Source of the DNA: Streptococcus gwangjuense | Lineage (GTDB): Bacteria; Bacillota; Bacilli; Lactobacillales; Streptococcaceae | Length of the DNA stretch: 64,000 nt | Direction of reading: 5' to 3' | Assembly: GCF_003627155.1 (NCBI RefSeq) | Contig: NZ_CP032621.1 | Coordinates: 992,001 to 1,056,000 of the forward strand | Shown: positions 1 to 7,744 of the stretch, in pieces | Position numbering within the stretch: position 1 is the stretch's first letter | Layout of the letters: each line of letters opens with the position of its first letter | Notes under the pieces: model-generated | What the model was told of the DNA's origin: nothing | What the model saw: the letters and a program-made list of their open reading frames with translations, nothing else | Databases searched by the model: none | Made by a program: the position numbers and the translations under genes

Positions 1-96
1 AATTTTTAATTGACAATACAGAAATATTAATAAAAAATGTAAAAAAACTGTAATTAGATGATTAATATAAAATATTACTTACAATCTTACAAGAAT

Positions 97-132
97 AGAG
101 CCTGATAGATTACATATCAAGCTCTCTTTTTT
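97..132 (+). terminator. Rho-independent terminator of a gene left of the window
   Basis: An imperfect stem AGAGCcTGAT (97-106) pairs with ATCAaGCTCT (116-125) and is followed by CTTTTTT. The T run is on the + strand, so it most likely ends a rightward transcript that starts outside the window. The minus strand lacks a T run after the stem. Confidence 0.6.
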
Positions 133-140
133 GGTTTATT

Positions 141-473
141 CTATTTACTTAATGTTACTGTTTCACCACTATCTCCTGCTAAATCAGGCATTGTTACAGA
201 ATCTCCAGAAACTGAATATTTCAGCTCAGTACCATTGTTATCACTGATAATCTGTTTGTCTGTATCAATAGCTACTTTCTCGGAATAGAGATACTTCACA
301 TTATTGCCTATCTCTGAAAGGAGATTGATATTAAATATGTTTTCATCACCACTTACTTTTAGTTCGTAATGCAATGTCAATTCTTCGTCTTCGAATCCCA
401 TTTCAGAACCATCAATACCGCTTTTTTCGTATGAATATGTTCCTGATAGCTGACTATCATTAGTACTTGTACA
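141..473 (-). pseudogene. Truncated lipoprotein relic (mature part only)
   Basis: An open frame runs from about 473 down to a TAG at 141-143. An ATG occurs at 401, but the frame is open further upstream to a cysteine codon at 471-473 followed by T-S-T-N-D-S, which looks like the first residues of a mature lipoprotein. No signal peptide precedes the cysteine: the upstream residues read L-Y-Q-H-H-C rather than a lipobox. The acidic, beta-rich, roughly 110-residue remainder has no family I recognise. I infer that a deletion or rearrangement near position 474 removed the start, signal peptide and promoter. A short functional protein from the ATG at 401 cannot be excluded, but no good ribosome site is seen. 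Confidence 0.45.
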
Positions 474-687
474 GTGGTGCTGATAAAGAGATAGCTCAAC
501 TACTTACAAATGCAATTACCGTACAAACCGCATCAGAAACAAGAGTAAAATTTAATTGAAATCAGCATATGAAAAAATCAATCCCCCCGAAAAATCCCCC
601 CATTGAAGTATATAACCCTTCTAAACCCTTGATTTACAAGGGATAGGGATATACCAGTCTCAATTGAGTGGGAGTAGAGTTTCCTAT

Positions 688-731
688 AAAATAATACTGC
701 TGGAGCATGGACTACAGTGGTATTATTTTTT
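688..731 (+). terminator. Possible AT-rich terminator
   Basis: AAAATAATAC (688-697) pairs with GTATTATTTT (720-729), followed by more T. The stem is AT-rich and weak; it could isolate the downstream operon from read-through. Confidence 0.35.
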
Positions 732-790
732 ATAATTTCAATATTAGGAAAATTTCTCGACTCTCAACTCCTCTTTTTAAATCCCTGAAA

Positions 791-802
791 CCATGCTATA
801 AT
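791..802 (+). promoter_or_regulatory. Extended -10 promoter candidate
   Basis: TG-C-TATAAT (TATAAT at 797-802) fits an extended -10 element; no clear -35 is seen. It could give a longer leader to the downstream ABC/two-component operon. Confidence 0.35.
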
Positions 803-854
803 ATAGTAAGTATAGCTCCAATAACCTAACTATAAAAGTCAGCGATAAAGATTT

Positions 855-900
855 CTTACATCATCCGTAAGTATTATTCTACTCTGATTCATATTATAAT
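855..900 (+). promoter_or_regulatory. Dyad plus -10 box upstream of the Bce-type operon
   Basis: CTTAC (855-859) and GTAAG (867-871) form a 7-nt-spaced inverted repeat. TATAAT lies at 895-900, about 17 bp before the ribosome site of the first gene. No good -35 hexamer is present, which suits a promoter activated by a BceR-type regulator bound at the dyad. The operon encodes such a regulator, so autoregulation is inferred. Confidence 0.4.
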
Positions 901-929
901 GAAAGTAACAAAAAATGGAGGTGTTTCAC

Positions 930-1703
930 ATGGAAACCATTTTACGAGTAGAATCATTAAAAAAGCATTATGGGAAAGAGCCCAATATTACCAAAGCCTT
1001 GGATGGCATATCTTTTCAAGTTGTCAAAGGCGAGTTCTTAGGAATTATGGGGAGTAGCGGTTCTGGGAAAACAACCCTTCTTAACTGTCTCGCTACTATT
1101 ATTAAGCCAACTGATGGCTCTATTCAAATGCAAGGAAAAGATTTAGGTCAGTTAAAAGGGAACCATTTGGCTGATTATCGTGGCAAGGAAATTGGCTATC
1201 TCTTCCAGAATTTTGAGCTTTTGGACAATCTGACTGCCAAAGAGAATATTTTACTTCCCTTATCTTTGCACAAGGTCGATACTAATGAAAGCAAGGTTCG
1301 GTTAGAATTGCTTTCCCAGTATCTGGATATTTCTGAACTTCTAAATAAGTTCCCATCTCAATTATCAGGTGGTCAACGGCAAAGGGTAGCTGCTGCGCGC
1401 GCCTTAATTTTAGACCCTAAGATTGTATTTGCGGACGAGCCCACAGGGGCTTTGGATTCAAAAAATGCGACCATTTTGATGCAAAAATTATCCGAAATGA
1501 ATCAAGTGGAAGAAACCACCATTCTCATGGTGACCCACGATTCCGTAGCAGCTAGCTTTTGCAACCGCATCTTGTTTATCCAAGATGGAAAACTATTCCA
1601 TGAAATCCGTCGCGATTATCCAAGAGAAAGTCAAGAAGACTTCTACCACAGAATACTAAAGGTCATGGCTGCACTAGCTGGAGGTGATGGTAATGTTTTC
1701 TAA
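930..1703 (+). CDS. BceA/MbrA-type ABC transporter ATP-binding protein
   Basis: A 257-residue ATPase of the MacB/LolD-like class that powers BceAB-type peptide-antibiotic detoxification and sensing transporters. It has Walker A G-S-S-G-S-G-K-T-T near residue 42, signature L-S-G-G-Q-R-Q-R-V and Walker B I-V-F-A-D-E-P-T-G-A-L-D. I chose the ATG at 930 because GGAGG at 917-921 sits 8 nt upstream; an in-frame ATG at 915 would lie before that site. It overlaps the permease by 11 nt and heads a four-gene ABC plus two-component operon, the order seen in S. mutans mbrABCD and Bacillus bce modules. Substrate is not shown by sequence; bacitracin, nisin-like or other cell-wall peptides are family precedent. 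Confidence 0.9.
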   Translation: METILRVESLKKHYGKEPNITKALDGISFQVVKGEFLGIMGSSGSGKTTLLNCLATIIKPTDGSIQMQGKDLGQLKGNHLADYRGKEIGYLFQNFELLDNLTAKENILLPLSLHKVDTNESKVRLELLSQYLDISELLNKFPSQLSGGQRQRVAAARALILDPKIVFADEPTGALDSKNATILMQKLSEMNQVEETTILMVTHDSVAASFCNRILFIQDGKLFHEIRRDYPRESQEDFYHRILKVMAALAGGDGNVF

Positions 1704-3747
1704 ATTAGTCTCAAGAAATAGCAAGAGAGATCGAAAAAATAACGGCTTGTATTTCAGTTCTATGGTTCTGTCTATTATCTCCTTTTACATCATCCTTTCT
1801 TTGTCTCATCAAGATGTGATGCACTTTCTAAAACAAATAGAAAGTGACGCTGTAAATAAACTCTTTAGCATGATTCCCATTCTTTATGTAGCAACGCTCT
1901 TTATTCTCTTTTTTCTAGTCTACTTCTCAAGCAGTATGCAGATGGAAAGGAGAAAACATGAATTTGGTGTCTATCTCACACTGGGAATGCGAAGAAGCAA
2001 ACTGTTCTTGCTACTTCTGCTAGAGGATTTGAGAAACAGTGTCCTTGCCCTTGGAATAGGACTTCCTATTTCCATCTTAATTTCAGAATTGATTAGCCTA
2101 ATAACCGCTAAAATTGTGGGACTAGGGATTATTGAACATCAATTTTCTCTATCTACCACAGCTCTACTCTATACAGTCATCGGCTTCCTAGCCGTAAAAT
2201 TAGCTGTTTTTGTCCTTTTAAGTGCAAAGACTGCCAATATGGAAATCGGAAACCTGCTCGCCTATTCTCCTTCTGGGATGAAGAAACTACTCCCCAAGGG
2301 GGTGTACCTTCTTGCTTCTGTCCTCGGAATTTTGCTTCTAGGAACAGCCTATTACATGGGTATGAGTGGACGAGCTTGGGAAAATGTCATAACAATGGGC
2401 ATCACCGTTCTCTTAGGAACTCTGGGAACTATCCTACTCTTCTTTGGTATGCGTTTATTCATAGACTTTTTGGTCAAGCTTGGAAACAATCGAAAACTTC
2501 ATGCCTATAATTTTAGACAGATTCAGGAATTAGTTATCCAACGCTCAACTATACTGGCTGTCTGCTCCCTCTTAATCTTCTCTGCCTTGTGCCTCTTTGG
2601 AGCAGGTGTGGCCATTGCAAGCGGCAATTCAGGCAATCAAACCCACGTATTGGATTATACATTTAGAGATAGTAAGCAGGAAACAGATGAAAATCTTGAT
2701 GTAAATGCAGTTAAAAAAGAGCTTGAAGCTGCCGGACTAGTATCACAGTTTTCAAAGATTCTGCAAATTAAAGTAGGCCAAACTAAAGAACACGAATCCG
2801 TGTCCTTTGAAGAGGTCATCAAGGAGTTGAAAAATCAAAAAGACAACAAGAACAAGGAAGTTTTGCTCCATAAATTTAAACAGTCTACTAATTTCCACCT
2901 CATACCAGTTTCCGAATACAATGAACTTAAAAAGGCTGCCAATCTTCCTCCTCTAGAACTAACTAATAAGGAAGCATATTTGTATATGGGGAAAGATTTT
3001 CTGCCAGATGAAAGTCTTGTCAACTCTGTCCTAAAGACAAAGCCTCAAATCAAAGTCATGGGAAATGATGTAAAATTGATTGGCGAGGTGGAGTCTTTGC
3101 CAATCGTAACGGATCATGAGATAACCCTCTCTGTCGCTCTCATAGTTCCAGATGAGATTTTTATGAGCTATACAGACGGTCGCTATTCGAACTATGTTAG
3201 CGGTATCTTGGCTCCTGAGCTAGTCAAGGAAAAAGGCTTGATGAGAGCTATCTCAGATACCAATGAAAAGCTAAATCAAACCTCTCTTGGCTATGAAAGC
3301 TATATACAAAATATGGGAAGACAATTGTTTTACATTATCTCTGCCAGCTATGTCACCATCTATCTGTCTATCATCTTCCTTGTTGTCGCAAATACAATTA
3401 TCGGCGTTCAGTTTTTGATGGGACAAAGACAATCCTATAGACGATACCAGACCTTAATCCATCTTGGTGCCAACTACGAAACTCTTTGTAAATCGTCAGA
3501 AAAGCAAGTCAACTGGTATTTCGGTCTACCAATAGCCCTTGCACTTATCAGTAGTAGCTTCGGAGTGAGCTCCCTCCTCACAGGAATAGTGCCCACTAGC
3601 GCAAGAATGCTTAAGGGGCAGAGATTTATCACAGCCATGCTGATCGTACTGCTGTTAGCTGGCTTTGAAGTCATCTATATCAGAATTGTAAAGAAAAATA
3701 GCAACAAGTACTTATTGTCATTAATGGAACCCAAAAGAGATGAATAA
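1693..3747 (+). CDS. BceB/MbrB-type ABC transporter permease
   Basis: A 684-residue membrane protein with the BceB plan: N-terminal helices (from about residue 20), an FtsX-like region with the R-K-H-E-F-G-V-Y-L-T-L-G-M motif, further helices, a large hydrophilic extracellular loop (about residues 315-545) and C-terminal helices. The loop is the family's antimicrobial-peptide recognition region. The ATG at 1693 is preferred because GGAGGTG (1680-1686) precedes it by 6 nt; GTG 1684 and ATG 1687 are in-frame alternatives. In this family the permease also signals directly to its partner histidine kinase, encoded two genes downstream. Confidence 0.9.
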   Translation: MFSKLVSRNSKRDRKNNGLYFSSMVLSIISFYIILSLSHQDVMHFLKQIESDAVNKLFSMIPILYVATLFILFFLVYFSSSMQMERRKHEFGVYLTLGMRRSKLFLLLLLEDLRNSVLALGIGLPISILISELISLITAKIVGLGIIEHQFSLSTTALLYTVIGFLAVKLAVFVLLSAKTANMEIGNLLAYSPSGMKKLLPKGVYLLASVLGILLLGTAYYMGMSGRAWENVITMGITVLLGTLGTILLFFGMRLFIDFLVKLGNNRKLHAYNFRQIQELVIQRSTILAVCSLLIFSALCLFGAGVAIASGNSGNQTHVLDYTFRDSKQETDENLDVNAVKKELEAAGLVSQFSKILQIKVGQTKEHESVSFEEVIKELKNQKDNKNKEVLLHKFKQSTNFHLIPVSEYNELKKAANLPPLELTNKEAYLYMGKDFLPDESLVNSVLKTKPQIKVMGNDVKLIGEVESLPIVTDHEITLSVALIVPDEIFMSYTDGRYSNYVSGILAPELVKEKGLMRAISDTNEKLNQTSLGYESYIQNMGRQLFYIISASYVTIYLSIIFLVVANTIIGVQFLMGQRQSYRRYQTLIHLGANYETLCKSSEKQVNWYFGLPIALALISSSFGVSSLLTGIVPTSARMLKGQRFITAMLIVLLLAGFEVIYIRIVKKNSNKYLLSLMEPKRDE

Positions 3748-3779
3748 GGTAGAATAAAATAGGAAAAGGAGGAACCGAT

Positions 3780-4469
3780 ATGAAGCATATTCTGGTTATT
3801 GAAGATGAAGCCTTGATTCGAGATGAAATTGTCATCTTGTTAGAGAAAGCGGGTTATCAAGTTGATAAGTTGACTGACTTCAAAGATACAAGCCAGCAAG
3901 TGCTGCAATACGATACAGATCTAATCATACTGGATTTGAATTTGCCAGGAGAAACAGGTTTTCAAATTTGTAAAAATCTCAAGTCAAAACGCTCTGTCCC
4001 TATATTAGTTCTCACCTCCCGTGAACAATTAAAAGATGAAATCTACGCTCTGAAATTAGGGGCAGATGAATATCTAACAAAGCCTTTCAAGAAAGAAAGA
4101 TTTTTGGCACGTATAGAAAATATCTTGAAACGCTATGAAGGCAGACAAAATCTACTTGAAAAAGACAACTTTCTGCTGGATAGACAGACCTATACCCTTT
4201 ATATCAATGGACAGTCGATTTTACTCCCCCAAAATCAAGGGAAATTGTTAGAAACTTTATTAGTGGCAACTGATTCTGTCGTCACAAAAGAAGAACTAAG
4301 CATGAAACTGTGGAATACAACTGAGTTCATAGATGAAAATGCCCTTCAAGTAAATATTGCAAGACTCAAAAAGGTGATGAAACAGGCTGGTATTGCACTT
4401 CAAGTCAAGTCCGTCAGAGGCATCGGTTACAAATTGGAAGAGGAAAGGGAATATGAAACAGAATCCTAA
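3780..4469 (+). CDS. BceR/MbrC-type response regulator (OmpR family)
   Basis: A 229-residue regulator. The receiver domain (1-120) has the acidic pair E-D-E near the N-terminus, the phospho-acceptor Asp in I-I-L-D-L-N-L-P and the conserved Lys in L-T-K-P-F. The C-terminal winged helix (about 130-225) shows K-E-E-L-S-M-K-L-W and V-R-G-I-G-Y-K-L. A strong AGGAGG site precedes the ATG. It most likely activates the ABC genes in its own operon on exposure to cell-wall peptides; the dyad at 855-871 is a candidate site. It overlaps the kinase gene by 17 nt. Confidence 0.92.
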   Translation: MKHILVIEDEALIRDEIVILLEKAGYQVDKLTDFKDTSQQVLQYDTDLIILDLNLPGETGFQICKNLKSKRSVPILVLTSREQLKDEIYALKLGADEYLTKPFKKERFLARIENILKRYEGRQNLLEKDNFLLDRQTYTLYINGQSILLPQNQGKLLETLLVATDSVVTKEELSMKLWNTTEFIDENALQVNIARLKKVMKQAGIALQVKSVRGIGYKLEEEREYETES

Positions 4470-5451
4470 ATATTTGGCTACCTATCTGCCTTGGTTACTT
4501 GTTCTCTTAGCATTTGATCTATTCACAGCTGTCCTGCTTTGGCTTTCAGACGTGAGAAAGTTTCAAGCCCTCATCATTCTCTATCTTTTAGCTACTGTCC
4601 TGCTCTTTTTCATCCTATCATTCCTACTGATAAGAAAAGAAAGAAAAAAATCCGCTGCCTATAAAGCCTTCATAGCCAATCCCAAGGTCGATACTGAGCT
4701 GGAATTATTGCGTTTATCAAGTGCCTCAGAGAAAGAAAACATCGAAGAAATCGCAAATGCGCTTTATCAAAGGCAAGCGGAAATAGGAAAGCTCAACTCA
4801 TTACTAGCCGAATACGAGGACTATGTTGAAAAATGGGCTCATGAAATCAAACTCCCTCTATCCCTTCTTTCCCTCCTTTTGGACAATCAAAGTGACCAGT
4901 TGCCAAAGGATACAACTTTTAAGTTGGACTATGTGAAAAATCAAATCCAAGGAAATGTATCACAGATACTATTCTATTACAGGGTGAAAAGTGAAAAAAA
5001 TGATTTTCTATTTGAAGACCTTGACCTCCAAGAGTGTATCCAAGATCTTTTGGAAAACTTTGATCCCTTGCTCAAAGAAAAGAAATTTACGATTCAGCTA
5101 GAGAACATACAAGGAATCTGCTACACCGATCAACGCAGTTTTGAATTTATCCTCTCTCAAATATTCGCCAACGCCCTTAAATATAGCTCTGACAAGCCCG
5201 AACTCAGTATTTCTATGTCAAAAGATAAGGGGCGCACAAGTCTGATTATTAGGGATAATGGTTGCGGAGTTAAAGCCTGTGACCTTCCTCATATCTTTGA
5301 AAAAGGCTTTACAGGTGATTCAGGTGATACAAGGAAAAAATCAACAGGTATGGGGCTCTATCTAGTCAAACAATTAGCAGATGCTTTAAAAATCGAAATC
5401 ACAGTAAAATCCGAATGGACGCAAGGATTTGAAATCTCTCTTTCTATTTAG
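4453..5451 (+). CDS. BceS/MbrD-type intramembrane-sensing histidine kinase
   Basis: A 332-residue kinase with two N-terminal membrane helices and almost no extracellular loop, typical of BceS kinases that sense through their cognate transporter. The phospho-acceptor His is in K-W-A-H-E-I-K-L-P, the N box is F-A-N-A-L-K-Y-S and the G boxes are D-N-G-C-G-V and G-M-G-L-Y-L-V. I placed the start at ATG 4453, preceded by AGGAAAGGG and giving M-K-Q-N-P-K-Y; a longer frame from 4393 is just overlap with the regulator gene. Confidence 0.9.
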   Translation: MKQNPKYLATYLPWLLVLLAFDLFTAVLLWLSDVRKFQALIILYLLATVLLFFILSFLLIRKERKKSAAYKAFIANPKVDTELELLRLSSASEKENIEEIANALYQRQAEIGKLNSLLAEYEDYVEKWAHEIKLPLSLLSLLLDNQSDQLPKDTTFKLDYVKNQIQGNVSQILFYYRVKSEKNDFLFEDLDLQECIQDLLENFDPLLKEKKFTIQLENIQGICYTDQRSFEFILSQIFANALKYSSDKPELSISMSKDKGRTSLIIRDNGCGVKACDLPHIFEKGFTGDSGDTRKKSTGMGLYLVKQLADALKIEITVKSEWTQGFEISLSI

Positions 5452-5505
5452 TCAATTTTTCGATTAAGAAAATTGCCTAATCATAGAAAGCACATATTCT
5501 ATATC

Positions 5506-5537
5506 AAAAAGGAAAGCACTTCTGCTTTCCTTTTTTA
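5506..5537. terminator. Bidirectional terminator between the kinase gene and ffh
   Basis: A perfect stem GGAAAGCA (5511-5518) / TGCTTTCC (5523-5530) with a 4-nt loop, flanked by five A and six T. It can stop both the rightward Bce-type operon and the leftward ylxM-ffh operon. Confidence 0.85.
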
Positions 5538-7106
5538 TTTGCGTTTCTTCTTCGCTTTCTTCATTTTGTTAGCCATGCGTTTCATGGACTGTTTCATAGC
5601 AAATTCACCGATTTTACCTTTTAGTCCACCACCAAACATCTGGCTCATATCTGGCATTCCCGCTCCTCCTAGAGCTGATAAGTCAGGCATACCACCTTGT
5701 CCCATCATTCCTTCAAGGGCAGACATATCCATTCCTCCCATATTTGGCATATTTTTAGGAAGATTGTTTGGATTGATTCCCATCTGCTTCATCATCTTGT
5801 TCATATCCCCAGACATAACACCCTGCATAAGCTGTTTAGCTTGGTTAAAGTCTTTGATGAATTTATTAACTTCGACAAAGGTATTCCCAGAACCTGCAGC
5901 GATACGACGGCGACGGCTCGGATTTAACAAATCTGGATTTTCACGTTCTTCAGGTGTCATTGAAGACACAATAGCACGTTTGCGAGCAATCTGACGCTCA
6001 TCTACCTTCATGTTTTGAAGGGCTGGATTGTTAGCCATACCTGGAATCATCTTGAGCAAGTCTTCCATCGGCCCCATATTTTGCACCTGATCCAACTGAT
6101 CAATGAAATCATTGAAATCAAAGGTGTTTTCACGCATCTTCTCAGCCATTTCAAGGGCTTTTTGCTCATCGTATTCCTGAGAAGCTTTCTCAATCAAAGT
6201 GAGCATATCCCCCATACCAAGGATACGGCTAGACATACGGTCTGGGTGGAAGGTTTCGATATCTGTAATTTTTTCACCTGTACCAGTGAACTTGATTGCT
6301 TTTCCAGTGATGTGACGAACCGATAGAGCCGCACCACCACGAGTATCCCCATCAATCTTGGTAAGGATGACCCCAGTGACTTCCAACTGAGCATTAAACT
6401 CACGCGCAACATTGGCCGCTTCCTGACCAATCATGGCATCAACGACAAGCAAGATTTCATTTGGTTGAGCCAAGGCTTTCACGTCACGAAGTTCATTCAT
6501 CAAAAGCTCATCAATCTGCAAACGACCTGCCGTATCAATCAAGACATAGTCATTATGATTAGCTTGGGCTTGTTCCAAACCTTGACGAACAATCTCAACA
6601 GCTGGAACCTCTGTCCCAAGAGCAAAAACAGGCACATCAATCTGTTGCCCAAGAGTTTTGAGCTGGTCAATGGCTGCTGGACGATAGATATCCGCCGCAA
6701 TCATCAAAGGACGGGCATTTTCTTCTTTCTTGAGTTTGTTGGCCAATTTACCTGCAAAGGTTGTTTTACCAGCCCCCTGCAAACCGACCATCATGATAAT
6801 CGTCGGAATCTTAGGAGACTTGATAATCTCTGCCGTATCAGAACCTAAAACAGCAGTCAGTTCCTCATCAACGATTTTAATAATCTGTTGCGCAGGATTA
6901 AGGGTATCAATGACTTCATGTCCGACTGCACGCTCACGAACTTTCTTGATAAAGTCCTTTACAACGGGCAAAGCAACATCGGCCTCAAGCAAGGCCAAGC
7001 GAATCTCTTTGGTTGCTTCTTGGACATCAGCCTCAGAGATTTTTCCTTTTTTGCGTAGATTTTTAAAGACGTTCTGCAAACGTTCTGTTAAACTTTCAAA
7101 TGCCAT
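5535..7106 (-). CDS. ffh: Signal recognition particle protein Ffh
   Basis: A 523-residue SRP54 GTPase. It binds the 4.5S-type SRP RNA and signal peptides and delivers nascent membrane proteins to FtsY. The N domain (1-90) is followed by the G domain with G-L-Q-G-A-G-K-T-T (G1), D-T-A-G-R and T-K-I-D-G-D. The M domain is methionine- and glycine-rich (M-M-K-Q-M-G-I-N, P-N-M-G-G-M-D-M) and ends in a lysine-rich tail. Full length. It lies 11 bp downstream of ylxM. Confidence 0.97.
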   Translation of the reverse strand: MAFESLTERLQNVFKNLRKKGKISEADVQEATKEIRLALLEADVALPVVKDFIKKVRERAVGHEVIDTLNPAQQIIKIVDEELTAVLGSDTAEIIKSPKIPTIIMMVGLQGAGKTTFAGKLANKLKKEENARPLMIAADIYRPAAIDQLKTLGQQIDVPVFALGTEVPAVEIVRQGLEQAQANHNDYVLIDTAGRLQIDELLMNELRDVKALAQPNEILLVVDAMIGQEAANVAREFNAQLEVTGVILTKIDGDTRGGAALSVRHITGKAIKFTGTGEKITDIETFHPDRMSSRILGMGDMLTLIEKASQEYDEQKALEMAEKMRENTFDFNDFIDQLDQVQNMGPMEDLLKMIPGMANNPALQNMKVDERQIARKRAIVSSMTPEERENPDLLNPSRRRRIAAGSGNTFVEVNKFIKDFNQAKQLMQGVMSGDMNKMMKQMGINPNNLPKNMPNMGGMDMSALEGMMGQGGMPDLSALGGAGMPDMSQMFGGGLKGKIGEFAMKQSMKRMANKMKKAKKKRK

Positions 7107-7117
7107 TTTTCTTCCTC

Positions 7118-7450
7118 TTATTCTCTATTATCAATGCTTGTTAGAATTTCTATCTGCTCCTGCAGAAAGTCATCCTTGGGATAGCGCTCCAAAATCTGGT
7201 CAAAAATCTGACTACGGACAATGTAGTCCGAGTACATGTGCAATTTCATCTCATAATCTTCCAGAATCTTTTCTGTCCGCTTGATATTATCATAGACAGC
7301 CTGACGACTGACACCAAACTCTTCAGCAATCTCAGCAAGGCTATAATCATCAGCGTAGTAGAGCTCTATATAATTCATTTGCTTGTCTGTCAAAAGCGCC
7401 GCATAAAACTCAAAGAGCGCATTCATACGATTGGTTTTTTCGATTTCCAT
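7118..7450 (-). CDS. ylxM: YlxM, SRP-associated helix-turn-helix protein
   Basis: A 110-residue protein with a sigma-70 region 4-like helix-turn-helix ([20 protein letters not shown]) and the family start [10 protein letters not shown]. Streptococcal YlxM is known to bind the SRP RNA and modulate SRP GTPases. It is the first gene of the ylxM-ffh operon. Confidence 0.92.
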
Positions 7451-7524
7451 AACTTTTATTATACCAAAAAATCTATTATACTTCTACATTAGAAGTCACT
7501 CTAATAGAGATAGAAAAATAATAT

Positions 7525-7700
7525 TAACTTCTCAAAGTGACTTCCACTTAACATTTCTTTGTTTTTTCCGATCCAAGTCAATCTCAACTTCAAGTTGCTT
7601 ACTCATAAACTTAGCTTGCATGTCTATAACTTGATGAGTATATTTGTGGTTATTAGCTATGGCCTTGATATGAGTTCCATCAATAAAAATCTCAGTTTAG
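7525..7700 (-). pseudogene. IS1182-type transposase fragment
   Basis: The minus strand from about 7700 down to a TGA at 7532-7534 reads T-E-I-F-I-D-G-T-H-I-K-A-I-A-N-N-H-K-Y, the catalytic-strand region of IS1182-like transposases, and stops after about 56 codons. Start, most of the domain and the element ends are missing. The last codons fall in a 25-bp segment (7525-7549) that recurs at 49106-49130 beside an IS30 relic. The remaining bases of this intergenic stretch (7451-7524) show nothing further. Confidence 0.6.
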
Positions 7701-7744
7701 TCAACAAAGAAAAGCCCTTAGAAACTTTTAGTCTAAAGGCTTTG

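Larger units (their letters stand above)
474..854. other. Gene-free scrap region with C-rich direct repeats
   Basis: No full gene is present. A short + strand frame (464-559) ends in residues like A-D-K-E-I-A-Q-L-L and may be the tail of a lost gene. At 583-602 a C-rich direct repeat occurs (two runs of six C separated by GAAAAAT), followed by a small palindrome CCCTTGATTTACAAGGG near 627-643. These resemble the ends of integrated elements, but no integrase is present. The stretch separates the lipoprotein relic from the Bce-type operon. Confidence 0.35.

Noticed and set aside
5473..7284. Several plus-strand open frames of 76-184 codons
   Set aside because: They are antisense to ffh/ylxM, lack ribosome sites and have no recognisable product.
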